Source: Noviherbaspirillum galbum
Lineage (GTDB): Bacteria > Pseudomonadota > Gammaproteobacteria > Burkholderiales > Burkholderiaceae_D
Length of the DNA: 64,000 nucleotides
Direction of reading: 5' to 3'
NCBI RefSeq assembly: GCF_010974945.1
Contig: NZ_JAAIVB010000078.1
Location: 248,001-312,000 of the forward strand
Position 1 is the first letter of the stretch, and each line of letters starts with the position of its first letter. The notes under the pieces are model-generated. The model was not told where the DNA came from. It searched no databases and saw only the letters and a program-made list of their open reading frames with translations. A program made the position numbers and the translations under genes. Shown one piece after another: positions 17,483-25,988 of the stretch.

Positions 17483-17838
17483 GATGCTCCCTGTCGTGCT
17501 GGCTTTTCTTACATGGCCGCCGTGTTCCTGCGAATCTGACTGCCCGCTTTGTCAGGCCATGTTCTGGAGTGATCAAGATACGTTTTGTTACCGGGATGCT
17601 ATTGACCGCCGACAACCTCCTTGTTTGATTTTCAACAAGCAAATGACGCTCTTACTTTAGGTATTTGAAAGTCGGTCAGCGGTGCTTTGCGGAGCCGCAA
17701 GTCGATTGTTATTACGAATTTGAATCGCGGGTTCATGGCCCGTGAGACAAGTCATTGATCGCTAATGAGTTTCAGCATTGGCACACTGAATGCTTGGCTT
17801 CCTCTCGTTTATCAACCAGTTACTTAGTCCACATCGAG
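17483..17838. other. Divergent intergenic region with palindrome upstream of a sigma-54 site
   Basis: This 356-base gap between the divergent sugar transferase and the short secreted protein is noticeably more AT-rich than the genes. It contains a perfect 14-bp palindrome TTGCGGAGCCGCAA at 17687-17700, about 80 bases upstream of the -24/-12 promoter. That is the spacing expected for an enhancer-type activator site, so it is a candidate PrsR-binding element (inference). No minus-strand -24/-12 element was seen for the sugar transferase. Confidence 0.45.
17779..17794 (+). promoter_or_regulatory. Sigma-54 (-24/-12) promoter for the short secreted protein
   Basis: TGGCAC, five bases, then ATGCT: this matches the TGGCAC-N5-TTGC consensus except for one base, with GG and GC at the obligatory spacing. 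It is 45 bases before the ATG at 17839. PrsR, a sigma-54 activator, is encoded in the divergent operon. Confidence 0.8.
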
Positions 17839-18249
17839 ATGAAACCCGCGCTGCTGCTGCCTTTGCTTCTTCTTGCGATGACGTGTGCCCGCGCCGCAAT
17901 CCAGCCGGCCGATGCCGACGGCATCCCGCCCTTGATCAATGATGGTCCGGTACGGATCGCCGCCGAACGCACGGATGCAAACGGCGACGCGGCGCGCCCC
18001 GGTTTTCGGATCAGGACAGGCAACACGACCCTGGCATATGAACTGGATCATGCGGAAGACGAAGCGCCTGCATCTCCGCCCCTGCCGCGCACCAGCCCCG
18101 ACGCGACGGAGGTGGCGCAAAGACTACTTGCGCATCTCGCCGCGCCGCGCATCGAAATCGCCTCGTTGCCCCTGCGCGGGCTGGAGGCGCCGGTCCTTGC
18201 CTTGCTGCTTGGCGCCCTCCGTCGGCGACGGCGGCAGGGCGCTTCCTGA
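17839..18249 (+). CDS. Short secreted protein with PEP-CTERM-like tail
   Basis: A 136-residue protein with a signal peptide (MKPALLLPLLLLAMTCARA, then AIQPAD) and a hydrophilic middle. It ends LEAPVLALLLGALRRRRRQG: a short acidic-Pro element, 11 hydrophobic residues and five arginines. That is the layout of an exosortase sorting signal, but the canonical PEP is replaced by EAP and the hydrophobic stretch is short. A sigma-54 promoter like that of the neighbouring PEP-CTERM gene lies upstream. I take the ATG at 17839, just before the signal peptide; the longer ORF from 17755 would run through the promoter. It could be a variant exosortase substrate or a tail-anchored protein. Function unknown. 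Confidence 0.65.
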   Translation: MKPALLLPLLLLAMTCARAAIQPADADGIPPLINDGPVRIAAERTDANGDAARPGFRIRTGNTTLAYELDHAEDEAPASPPLPRTSPDATEVAQRLLAHLAAPRIEIASLPLRGLEAPVLALLLGALRRRRRQGAS

Positions 18250-18337
18250 TGTCCAAATCTGTCGACAAACGTTACATTCGCATCGCGAGCCTGCGGAGAT
18301 CTCATGTAGCGCCTTGAATTGAAAGATGTTTTCCGCC

Positions 18338-18353
18338 TGGCATGGCCTCTGCT
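18338..18353 (+). promoter_or_regulatory. Sigma-54 (-24/-12) promoter of the PEP-CTERM gene
   Basis: TGGCAT, five bases, then CTGCT, with invariant GG and GC 10 bases apart. It mismatches the consensus at two positions. Initiation near 18364 would give a leader of about 30 bases before the ATG at 18393. This excludes the in-frame ATG at 18342, which lies inside the promoter. Confidence 0.75.
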
Positions 18354-18392
18354 AATCGAGGGTTGCAGTACCCTTTATTTTTGGAGACCACA

Positions 18393-19025
18393 ATGAAATT
18401 AAAAGCAGCAGTGATCGGCCTGGCGCTGGCAGCAATGTCCGCGACCGCGTCGTCTGCAGACATCCTGGTAGGCAGCACCATCAACATCTTCGGCAACGTG
18501 TCTTCCATCGGCGGTTCGGGTTCGCTCGACTCCGCTACCGGCCTGGACTTCTTCAAGAACGGTTCGGCCGGCACGCCTGGCGGCACCATCTCTCTCGGCG
18601 TCGGGTCGACGGGCACCTTCTCCCTCTTCAACACCGCAGGCTGCCCTGCATCGCCTTCGGCGGGTGGTTGCGGCACGATCGAGGACATTGCTGACTTCGG
18701 TACCTTCGGGCCCATTGCCGGCTTCTACACGATCACCGAGGGCGCCAATACGCTGGCCTTCGATCTCAACACCTTGAACGTCGATTCACGCATTCCCGCC
18801 ACCGGAAGCAGTCTGGCAAGCCTGACCATTTCCGGCACGGGTACCTTCCATCTCAGCGGATACAACGCGGCGGCGGGTGTCTTTACGCTGACCAGCCAGG
18901 GCAACGGCTTCACGACCTTCTCTGCGTCGACCGTGTCGATTCCGGAACCGATGCCGATTGCCTTGCTGGGCATTGCGGGCGCGGGACTGGCGCTGAGTCG
19001 TCGCAAGCGAGTGATCGGCGCCTGA
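18393..19025 (+). CDS. PEP-CTERM sorting-domain protein
   Basis: A 210-residue secreted protein with a signal peptide (MKLKAAVIGLALAAMSATAS, then SADI), a Gly/Ser/Thr-rich beta-sandwich-like body, and a classic PEP-CTERM tail: SIPEP at about 183-187, a hydrophobic helix and SRRKR at the end. Exosortase cleaves such tails during export, and these proteins are usually EPS-associated or surface adhesins. Two cysteines in the central loop (GCPASP and GCGT) could form a disulfide. The start at 18393 follows TTGGAG and lies downstream of the sigma-54 promoter. A hairpin at 19067-19091 ends the unit. The ligand is unknown. Confidence 0.93.
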   Translation: MKLKAAVIGLALAAMSATASSADILVGSTINIFGNVSSIGGSGSLDSATGLDFFKNGSAGTPGGTISLGVGSTGTFSLFNTAGCPASPSAGGCGTIEDIADFGTFGPIAGFYTITEGANTLAFDLNTLNVDSRIPATGSSLASLTISGTGTFHLSGYNAAAGVFTLTSQGNGFTTFSASTVSIPEPMPIALLGIAGAGLALSRRKRVIGA

Positions 19026-19066
19026 TCGGCGCAATCAACCTGACATCTCAGGTATAAGCACGGGTA

Positions 19067-19091
19067 GCTCCTTCCCCGGGTGGGGAGGAGC
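19067..19091 (+). terminator. Hairpin terminator after the PEP-CTERM gene
   Basis: GCTCCTTCCCC pairs with GGGGAGGAGC (10 bp, one bulge, 4-base loop), 42 bases after the stop codon. The downstream sequence is T-rich only after about 15 bases. The rest of the 19026-19368 gap holds one REP-like element and no gene. Confidence 0.55.
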
Positions 19092-19171
19092 CCTGTAGAT
19101 ATAGGGTCTTTATATCTTTATTGATCTAGTTAGGCTTGCTCGGGAAGATGCTGTCATCCGCATCACCCTCT

Positions 19172-19206
19172 GTCATTCCCGCGCAGGCGGGAATCCCATT
19201 TCGGTC
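19172..19206. repeat. REP-like inverted repeat, copy R1
   Basis: GTCATTCCCGCG-C-AGGCGGGAAT followed by CCCATTTCGGTC. Arms TTCCCGC and GCGGGAA form a short hairpin. The same element recurs at 31795, 33697, 46968, 47165 and 57447. Confidence 0.85.
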
Positions 19207-19368
19207 TTCCGGAGAACCGCGCAATTTGAGTCCATGAATTGACTTGCAAAGCAATGCCTTGCGAAACGCCTGCTAAACCCCGTCTTCGCGCGGAAAGGAC
19301 GGATGCAAGCGATGCCAACTGGGGCAAGGTGAAATGACGACCACACTCCCCTCACCCCACAAACCACC

Positions 19369-22110
19369 TCAAGACCCGCTCGACCCACTCACCGAAACCG
19401 GCTTGATATCCCCGCCAACCTTGCTCCCCGAGTCGCCATAACGCTTCTGCGCTTGTTCGAGGTGCGACGCAATCTCAGTCGATTTGGGTGCAAGCGCAGC
19501 CGCCTTTCGCAGAAGCGGAAGCCCGCGCGCGCCATCTCCGCGTTCGGCGAGAATCCACCCAAGCGTGTCAAGGATGGCCGGGTGTTCCGCTGCCAGCTTT
19601 TGTGCCTTCTCGGCGGTCTCCAAAGCGCGAGGGTCTTTTTCCGCCTGGTAGGCGGAGGCGAGGTTGTTGAGCGCCATGACATTGTTCGGATCGGTGCGAA
19701 TGACCTGTTCGTAATTGCCGATCGCCGGCTTGTACTGCTTGCGCAGAAGCTGTGCTTCGGCCAGCCGCAGCCGGACGGCCACGTCGTCGGGATGCGTCTT
19801 GAGCCATTCGGTCAGCTTCGCGTCCGCGTCCGCCGAGCGTCCCGCACTATCCATGATGCGATGCATGCTGATCAGGACCGCGGGGCTCGGCTCTGCCTTG
19901 AAGGCATTCTCCATGGCGGCGATGGCACCCTGGCTGTTGCGCTTGGCCTGCGCGGCGTCCGCCTCGAGCAGATAGCCCCACGTGGATTTCGGCTGCTCCT
20001 GCTGCATCTTCTTCGCCATTGCCAGGGTGCCGTCGGCGTCTCCGGCGCGAAGCTTCAGCTCTCCCTGCATGAAGCGGGCCTGCGGCAGGTCGGGCGCTGC
20101 ATTCAAGGCCTTGTCCACCGCTTCCTGGGCCTTGGCGTCTTCCCGTGCCGAGAGATGGAGCGAGGCAAGCCGCAGGTAGACCTTTTCCGGTGTGCGGCTC
20201 AGCTTGGCCTCCTTGGCCATGCTGTCCAGGGCGCCGTCACGGTCCTTGTTCGCCAACTGCACCTGGCCCAGCAGTTCCAGGGCTTCGGCGCTCTCGGCGT
20301 TCTCCAACGCGAATGCCTTCGCGAGATTCAGGGCCTTGTCGGCCTTGCCCGTGGCCTGGTAGCGTCCGGCGAGCATGGCTGCGGTCTTCGCGTCTTTCGG
20401 ATTCGCCTTATTCGCCTTCTCCAGCCAGTCGATGGCCTGCGCCTGGTTGTTCTGCATCGCTTCCAGGTCGGACAAGGCGAGCATCGCCGAAAGGTTGTTC
20501 TTGTCCTTGTCGAGCAGCTCGGTCATGTGGCGCTTGGCGGCATCCGGCTTGCCATCCTTCATGTCGAGCTGGGCGAGCATGGCCGCCGCCGGGAAGAAGC
20601 TCGGCTTGACGGCAAGGGCACGCTCGAACGAGGCACGCGCGTTCTTCGCGTCCTTCTTGCGCAGATACACCTGGCCGGCGAGATTGGGCAGGACGGGGTT
20701 GTCGGCGTGGGCGGACTCCAGTTTCTTGATCATGTCGAGCGCCGCATCGTACTGCTTTGCCTGGATCTTCGTGTTCACCAGCAGCAGGGCGGCGTCGAGC
20801 GACTTGGCATCCAGCTTCGTGGCCTTTTCGAGCACTTCGGACGCGCCTAGCGTATCTCCCGCCGCCATCTTCGAAAGGCCGAGGGCGGTTTGATAGCGGA
20901 CCGAATCGGGCGCCAGGGTGGAGGCTTTTTCGAAATACGATGCCGCCTTGATGAAGCTCTTGTTCTGCAGCGATGCCTGCCCCGCGAGCGCGAGCAGCTG
21001 CACGTCTTCGGGACGTTTCTTGAGCGAGGACTCGACGAGGCTGGCGGCGCGCTGAGCGTCGCCCTGCTTGAGATAGATGGCCGCAAGCTGCTTCGTCGCC
21101 TGCAGGTTGCCGGGGTCGACTTCGAGATAGCGGCTCAGGTAATCCTCCGCCTGCTGGTTCGCGCCGAGCTGCGCCTGGATCAGGCCGGCGAGCAGCATGG
21201 CCGGCGGATGCTCCGGCGCTGCCCTCAGCACGATCTGGATCGCTTCCAGGGCCTGCTTCGGACGAGCCTGCAGATAATCGCTCATGGCCTGCGCATGATA
21301 GACGCCAAGTGAGTTCGGCGATGCCTTGCGGGCCGCTTCGATGTCATGCTGCGCGTCACCGAACTTTTCCTGCGACAACAAAAGATAGCCGCGCGCCAGG
21401 TGCGCTTCCACGTTGCCGGGTTCGGCTTCGATCGCCCGGCCGTAGGCAGCCAGCGCATCCTCCGGCTTCATCTGGGTGCGATAGAGATTGCCGCGGAACA
21501 GCAGCGCTTCCACGCGCTGGCCATCCGCCGCGGCGATCGCCTTGTCGGCGTCGTCGGCAGCGGCCGCGAGGTTGTTCCTCGCGGCATGCAGGCGGGCGCG
21601 TCCCAGCAGCGCGGAGACATTGCGCGGCTCGATCTCGAGCGCGGTGTTGAAGCTGGCCAGGGCCTCATCGAGCTTGCCCGTGGCGCCCTGGGCGGACCCG
21701 AGGATGGCCAGCGATTCCGGATCGCGCGCATTGCCGGCGGGAGTCTCGTCGAGGATGCGCTTGAATTGTCCCTGCATGAGCAGCGACTTGCCGAGCACCG
21801 GCCATGCCTTGTCGGCGGCATAGCCGCCATCGATGGCCTTGCGGATTTCCTTTTCTGCCGATGCGCCGTCACCCGATTTGACATACAGCGAGGCGAGCAT
21901 CTGGCGCGCCTCGGTGAAGTCGGGGCTGAGCTGCAGCGCATTCTTCAACTGGATGATGGCCGCCTTGCGGTCTCCCTGCCGGTCATAGTTGACGGCCTCG
22001 TTCAACAGCGCTTGCGGCGTCTGCTTCTGCCCGCATGCGGATACGCCTGCGGCCAGCAGGCCCATGGTGAGCGCGATGCGCGCCGCACGGTTGAAATTGC
22101 TTTTCTTCAT
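19369..22110 (-). CDS. prsT: XrtA/PEP-CTERM system TPR lipoprotein PrsT
   Basis: A 913-residue protein built almost wholly of tetratricopeptide repeats (for example ALAAYGRAIEAEPGN and AIGNYEQVIRTDPNN). The signal peptide ends in a lipobox, VSAC, giving lipid-modified Cys26. PrsT proteins are found in EpsH/XrtA genomes and are thought to act as periplasmic scaffolds for EPS assembly or PEP-CTERM sorting; the exact role is unproven. I start at 22110 behind AGGGAGTGGC; the longer ORF to 22350 lacks support. It is monocistronic and divergent from the UDP-sugar dehydrogenase. The last 20 codons are G/T-rich on the coding strand, unlike the body of the gene. Confidence 0.93.
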   Translation of the reverse strand: MKKSNFNRAARIALTMGLLAAGVSACGQKQTPQALLNEAVNYDRQGDRKAAIIQLKNALQLSPDFTEARQMLASLYVKSGDGASAEKEIRKAIDGGYAADKAWPVLGKSLLMQGQFKRILDETPAGNARDPESLAILGSAQGATGKLDEALASFNTALEIEPRNVSALLGRARLHAARNNLAAAADDADKAIAAADGQRVEALLFRGNLYRTQMKPEDALAAYGRAIEAEPGNVEAHLARGYLLLSQEKFGDAQHDIEAARKASPNSLGVYHAQAMSDYLQARPKQALEAIQIVLRAAPEHPPAMLLAGLIQAQLGANQQAEDYLSRYLEVDPGNLQATKQLAAIYLKQGDAQRAASLVESSLKKRPEDVQLLALAGQASLQNKSFIKAASYFEKASTLAPDSVRYQTALGLSKMAAGDTLGASEVLEKATKLDAKSLDAALLLVNTKIQAKQYDAALDMIKKLESAHADNPVLPNLAGQVYLRKKDAKNARASFERALAVKPSFFPAAAMLAQLDMKDGKPDAAKRHMTELLDKDKNNLSAMLALSDLEAMQNNQAQAIDWLEKANKANPKDAKTAAMLAGRYQATGKADKALNLAKAFALENAESAEALELLGQVQLANKDRDGALDSMAKEAKLSRTPEKVYLRLASLHLSAREDAKAQEAVDKALNAAPDLPQARFMQGELKLRAGDADGTLAMAKKMQQEQPKSTWGYLLEADAAQAKRNSQGAIAAMENAFKAEPSPAVLISMHRIMDSAGRSADADAKLTEWLKTHPDDVAVRLRLAEAQLLRKQYKPAIGNYEQVIRTDPNNVMALNNLASAYQAEKDPRALETAEKAQKLAAEHPAILDTLGWILAERGDGARGLPLLRKAAALAPKSTEIASHLEQAQKRYGDSGSKVGGDIKPVSVSGSSGS

Positions 22111-22422
22111 GCCACTCCCTGTGGATGCGTGATGAATCGGATGGCCGCGTTTCCGCGTTTGCCGGCGCCGTTTTCGGCGCGTGAAGCTTACGCCGCTTGA
22201 TTTTGCTCGAACTTGTGGTCGCAGACCCGATGGTAGGTGAAAGTGGTGATGCGCTTTATTGAGTTTCGTCAAGAATGGGGCATGCCGAAATTCAATAATT
22301 GACACCCAGACAGCGTTCATCAAAAACGCCGCGCTCAGCGCGCAGGTCATCGCACCGCCAGCAGGGAGGTTGACGGGGTGTAGTCCAGCGTATCACGACA
22401 GTCATCATCGAAAGGAGTTACC
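22111..22422. other. Divergent promoter region, prsT / UDP-sugar dehydrogenase
   Basis: A 312-base gene-free region between divergent genes that should carry promoters for both. It holds an AT-richer centre (22200-22330) but no sigma-54 match in either direction that I could find. An AAAGGAG ribosome site for the plus-strand gene is at 22411-22417. Confidence 0.5.
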
Positions 22423-23793
22423 TTGTACGCGAATCATGAAAGCATGCCTATCGCTCCCGTCCAGGAGCAGATTGAGAAGATCAACAAGCTGAGCCGCAAT
22501 TCATCGGATGATCTGGGTGTCGTTGCCGTCGTTGGACTCGGCTACGTCGGACTGCCGCTTGCCGTTGCCTTCGGCAAGCAGCACAAGACAATCGGCTTCG
22601 ACCTGTCCCAGGTCAAGGTGGAAAACTACAAGAAGTTCATCGACCCGACCGGCGAAGTGCCGTCCGATGAACTGCGTGCCGCGGCACGGCTCGCGCCGAC
22701 CTGCGATCCGACCGCGCTCGCCGAAGCCGACTACATCGTGGTGGCCGTGCCCACGCCGGTGGACATCGCGCACAACCCGGACTTCACGCCCCTGATCAGC
22801 GCCAGCGAAGCCGTCGGCAAACACATGAAGCGCGGCGCCATCGTGGTGTACGAAAGCACGGTGTATCCCGGCGCCACCGAGGAAGTCTGCATCCCCGTCC
22901 TCGAGAAGTTCTCCGGCATGCAGTGGAAGAAAGACTTCCATGTCGGCTTCTCTCCCGAGCGCATCAACCCGGGCGACAAGGAACATACCCTTACCTCCAT
23001 TCTCAAGATCGTTTCCGGCGATGACGAACCCACCCTGAAGAAGGTCACCGCCCTCTACGGCTCCATCATCAAGGCGGGCGTATTCCCGGTGTCGAACATC
23101 CGCGTCGCCGAGGCCGCCAAGGTGATCGAGAACACGCAGCGCGACCTCAACATCGCATTGATGAACGAGCTCGCCATCATCTTCGACATGCTCGGCATCG
23201 ATACCTCGGAAGTGCTGGAGGCCGCGGGTACCAAGTGGAATTTCCTCAAGTTCCAGCCTGGCCTCGTCGGCGGCCACTGCATCGGCGTCGATCCCTATTA
23301 CCTGACCCACAAGGCGGTGATGGTCGGCTACCACCCGCAGGTCATTCTCGCCGGCCGCCGCATCAACGACGGCATGGCGAAGTTCGTCGCCGAGAAGACC
23401 GTGAAGGAAATGATCAGCGCGGGATTCCCGGTGAAGGGCAGCACGGTCAACGTGATCGGCCTGACCTTCAAGGAAAACTGCCCCGACCTGCGCAATTCCA
23501 AGGTCGCCGACATGATCAGCGAGCTCAAGTCGTACGGGCTCGACGTGCACGTCCACGATCCGCTGGCCGACCGCGACGAGGCGCAGCATGAATATGGCAT
23601 CGAGCTGAAGACCTGGGACGAGTTGCCCCCGGCGAAGGCGGTCATCGTCGCCGTCGCGCACAAGGAAGTCCTCGGCCGTCCGCTGGCGGATTTCCAGTCC
23701 AAGCTGGTGGAGCAGGGCTGCTTCATCGACGTCAAGTCCAAGTTCGATCTCGCGGCGCTGCGCGAGGCCGGCTACCAGACCTGGAGGCTGTAA
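22423..23793 (+). CDS. UDP-N-acetylhexosamine 6-dehydrogenase (TviB/WbpO-like)
   Basis: A 456-residue NAD-dependent enzyme that oxidises C6 of a UDP-HexNAc twice to the uronic acid. It has an N-terminal Rossmann fold (VGLGYVGLPLAVAFG), the middle dimer domain, catalytic Cys286 in GGHCIGVDPYYL, and a C-terminal UDP-binding domain (GLTFKENCPDLRNSK). The sequence is closest to the TviB/VipA branch acting on UDP-GlcNAc or UDP-GalNAc. I use TTG at 22423, five bases after AAAGGAG; the ATG at 22444 has a poor ribosome site. It is directly followed by a TviC-like epimerase, the Vi-antigen pairing, so the predicted product of the two is UDP-GalNAcA. Confidence 0.9.
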   Translation: MYANHESMPIAPVQEQIEKINKLSRNSSDDLGVVAVVGLGYVGLPLAVAFGKQHKTIGFDLSQVKVENYKKFIDPTGEVPSDELRAAARLAPTCDPTALAEADYIVVAVPTPVDIAHNPDFTPLISASEAVGKHMKRGAIVVYESTVYPGATEEVCIPVLEKFSGMQWKKDFHVGFSPERINPGDKEHTLTSILKIVSGDDEPTLKKVTALYGSIIKAGVFPVSNIRVAEAAKVIENTQRDLNIALMNELAIIFDMLGIDTSEVLEAAGTKWNFLKFQPGLVGGHCIGVDPYYLTHKAVMVGYHPQVILAGRRINDGMAKFVAEKTVKEMISAGFPVKGSTVNVIGLTFKENCPDLRNSKVADMISELKSYGLDVHVHDPLADRDEAQHEYGIELKTWDELPPAKAVIVAVAHKEVLGRPLADFQSKLVEQGCFIDVKSKFDLAALREAGYQTWRL

Positions 23794-24861
23794 ATGACTG
23801 ACGCACAGGTCAAGGTGCCGGCGGAGTATGCCGGGGTGCTGCGCCAGCTCGCCGATCAGCAATACCAATGGCTGGTGACTGGCGTGGCCGGATTCATCGG
23901 GTCCAATCTCCTGGAAACGCTGCTGAGGCTCGGGCAGCGCGTGACCGGCCTGGACAACTTTTCGACAGGCTTCCGCCATAACCTTGATCAGGTGCGTGAC
24001 ATCGTCGGTCCGCAAGCCTGGCGCAATTTCCACTTCATCGAAGGGGACATCCGCAATTTCGCCGACTGCGAGGAGGCGTGCGACCGTGTCGACTACGTCC
24101 TGCACCAGGCCGCGCTCGGCTCGGTGCAGCGCTCGATCGAGGATCCGATCGTGACCAACGCCAGCAACGTCACCGGCTTCCTCAACATGCTGGTGTCCGC
24201 GCGCGACGCCAGGGTGAAGCGTTTCGTCTACGCGGCCTCGAGCTCGACATATGGCGATCATCCCGCCCTGCCCAAGGTCGAGCCGGTCATCGGCAACCCG
24301 CTCTCGCCCTATGCGGTGACGAAGTATGTCAACGAGCTGTACGCCGATGTCTTCGCGCGCCGCTACGGCATGGAGTTGATCGGGTTGCGTTACTTTAACG
24401 TGTTCGGACCGCGTCAGAATCCGAACGGCGCCTACGCCTCGGTCATACCCAAGTGGTTGCATGCGCTGAAAGAGGGAAAGCCGGTCTATATCAATGGCGA
24501 TGGCGAAACGAGCCGCGACTTCTGCTACATCGAAAACGCCGTCCAGGCCAACCTGCTGGCCGCCCTTGCTAAGCATCCGGAAGCGGCCAACCAGGTATAC
24601 AACATCGCGCTCGGCGACCGCACGACCCTGAACGGCCTGCATGCGCTGCTGCGGGAAATGCTCGGCGAGCATTTTCCCCACGCACTGCGGCAAGAGGCCA
24701 TCTATGCCGACTTCAGGGAAGGAGATGTCCGCCATTCGCAAGCCGACATCTCCAAGGCAAGGACCTTGCTCGGCTATTCGCCCACGCATCCGATCCGTGC
24801 GGGCTTGCAGGCCCTCGTCAACCAGGCGGTCGACCCGTCACGGCTTGTAAAGGCGGCATGA
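23794..24861 (+). CDS. NAD-dependent UDP-HexNAc 4-epimerase (TviC/WbpP-like)
   Basis: A 355-residue extended short-chain dehydrogenase. The glycine motif is [10 protein letters not shown], the catalytic pair is Tyr173/Lys177 in SPYAVTKY, and the Ser is in AASSSTYGD. The N-terminal 30-residue extension before the Rossmann strand is typical of the WbpP/TviC group, which interconverts UDP-GlcNAc(A) and UDP-GalNAc(A). Its ATG abuts the dehydrogenase stop codon with GGAGG upstream, so the two are one operon. A weak hairpin follows at 24875-24898. Together they give the EPS an acidic amino sugar (inference). Confidence 0.9.
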   Translation: MTDAQVKVPAEYAGVLRQLADQQYQWLVTGVAGFIGSNLLETLLRLGQRVTGLDNFSTGFRHNLDQVRDIVGPQAWRNFHFIEGDIRNFADCEEACDRVDYVLHQAALGSVQRSIEDPIVTNASNVTGFLNMLVSARDARVKRFVYAASSSTYGDHPALPKVEPVIGNPLSPYAVTKYVNELYADVFARRYGMELIGLRYFNVFGPRQNPNGAYASVIPKWLHALKEGKPVYINGDGETSRDFCYIENAVQANLLAALAKHPEAANQVYNIALGDRTTLNGLHALLREMLGEHFPHALRQEAIYADFREGDVRHSQADISKARTLLGYSPTHPIRAGLQALVNQAVDPSRLVKAA

Positions 24862-24874
24862 GCTTGGCCGGAGT

Positions 24875-24898
24875 GGGGACGGCGTATCGCTCGTCCCC
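24875..24898 (+). terminator. Hairpin after the dehydrogenase/epimerase pair
   Basis: GGGGACG pairs with CGTCCCC around a 10-base loop, followed by ATTCATTGTTT. The T-tract is broken, so termination may be partial. Confidence 0.5.
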
Positions 24899-25000
24899 AT
24901 TCATTGTTTATTCGCAAATAAAGAAGCTTTCTTTTGCTTTAGCCTAATAATGTTTCGAAAAGGAAATTTTGCGTCGTACTCTTTTGCTTCGGAGGTGAGT

Positions 25001-25636
25001 GTGAGTCGTCTAGTCTCGTATTTTCGCTTGTTCATGGGCGCCGTCGGCTGCATCTTGCTTGCAGCCGGTCTCGGCGGTTGCGCGACTCCAGGTGCCGGCC
25101 AGGTCAGCGCCAGCAAGGACGCGCCTTTCCAGCATGATTACCTGATCGGTCCGGGAGACAACCTGCAGATCAGCGTGTGGCGCTATCCCGATGTGTCCGT
25201 CACCGCGCCTGTTCGCCCGGATGGCAAGATCACCACGCCGCTCGTCGAAGACCTGCAGGCCAGCGGCAAGACCTCGACCGAACTCGCGCGGGAAATCGAG
25301 AAGTCCCTGGCGAAATTCATCAAGGATCCGGTTGTGACGGTGACGGTGACCGGCTTCAGCGGGCCTTATGGCGAACAGATCAAGATCATCGGCCAGGCAG
25401 TGAAGCCCCAGGCGCTGCCGTACAAGAACGGCATGTCCCTCATGGACGTACTGATCGCTGTCGGCGGGATCACGCCGTATGCCTCCGGTAACCAGGCACG
25501 GGTGATGCGCCAGGCCGACGGGAAAATGGTCAAGTTACCTGTACGATTGAGTGATCTGCTCAAGGACGGCGACTTGTCGGCGAATATGCCGATGCGCCCA
25601 GGCGACGTGCTCGTGATCCCCGAAAGTTTCTTCTGA
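25001..25636 (+). CDS. Wza-type polysaccharide export lipoprotein (XrtA-associated)
   Basis: A 211-residue outer-membrane polysaccharide export protein. The lipobox LGGC gives lipidated Cys27. It contains the poly-export domain (YLIGPGDNLQISVWRYPDVS, KITTPLVEDLQ, VTVTVTGF) and one SLBB-like segment (IIGQAVKPQALPY, LIAVGGIT). The GTG at 25001 has GGAGG five bases upstream; the ATG at 24950 does not. At this length it is the short form found in exosortase loci rather than a full Wza. The chain-length/kinase genes that usually follow are absent; an intrinsic terminator at 25781-25813 comes next instead. Confidence 0.92.
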   Translation: MSRLVSYFRLFMGAVGCILLAAGLGGCATPGAGQVSASKDAPFQHDYLIGPGDNLQISVWRYPDVSVTAPVRPDGKITTPLVEDLQASGKTSTELAREIEKSLAKFIKDPVVTVTVTGFSGPYGEQIKIIGQAVKPQALPYKNGMSLMDVLIAVGGITPYASGNQARVMRQADGKMVKLPVRLSDLLKDGDLSANMPMRPGDVLVIPESFF

Positions 25637-25988
25637 CGCCGCGCTTTCCTGTTTTTCAGAATCATGCCGGCGCTCGCATGAAGGAAAGTTGATCCCGATT
25701 GCCAGGTAAATTTCGCCAGGGCGCCACCGACGAACGGCCCAGGCGGAACGATAAACGGCGCAAGTCAAAATGCAATCCGAAAGGCCCGCACATTTACGTG
25801 TGCGGGCCTTTTGCCATTGGTAATTCAACGTTGGTCGGAAGCTCTTCATTCACTATTGCCAGGCTGTTGATCGTCGTCAATAGTTACAAACAGAAAGATG
25901 TCCTGCGGAACTTTTCTGTGCGCGCCATGCCTTAAGGCAATGTTGCAGCACGTAACTATTGATTTTGTTCAATTTCTTGGTGAATTTA
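25637..25988 (+). other. Intergenic region with strong terminator; possible 3'-UTR or small RNA
   Basis: 352 bases without a protein-coding gene. A strong intrinsic terminator lies at 25781-25813, 145 bases after the export gene stop codon, which is unusually far for a simple terminator. The stretch 25690-25780 has several short complementary GC blocks and could be a processed 3'-UTR RNA or an independent small RNA. From 25815 on it is AT-rich and probably carries the promoter of the next gene. Confidence 0.4.
25781..25813 (+). terminator. Strong intrinsic terminator
   Basis: AAGGCCCGCACA pairs perfectly with TGTGCGGGCCTT (12 bp, TTTACG loop), followed by further T residues. Confidence 0.92.

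Noticed and set aside
22501-24789. Minus-strand open frame of 762 codons opposite the dehydrogenase/epimerase genes
   Set aside because: It lies exactly over two well-recognised genes, has low-complexity His/Arg/Gly content, and comes from the high GC of the opposite frame.
25937-25952. AGGCAATGTTGCAGCA as a sigma-54 promoter for the first modular lipoprotein
   Set aside because: GG/GC spacing fits but four other consensus positions mismatch, much weaker than the sites at 17779 and 18338.
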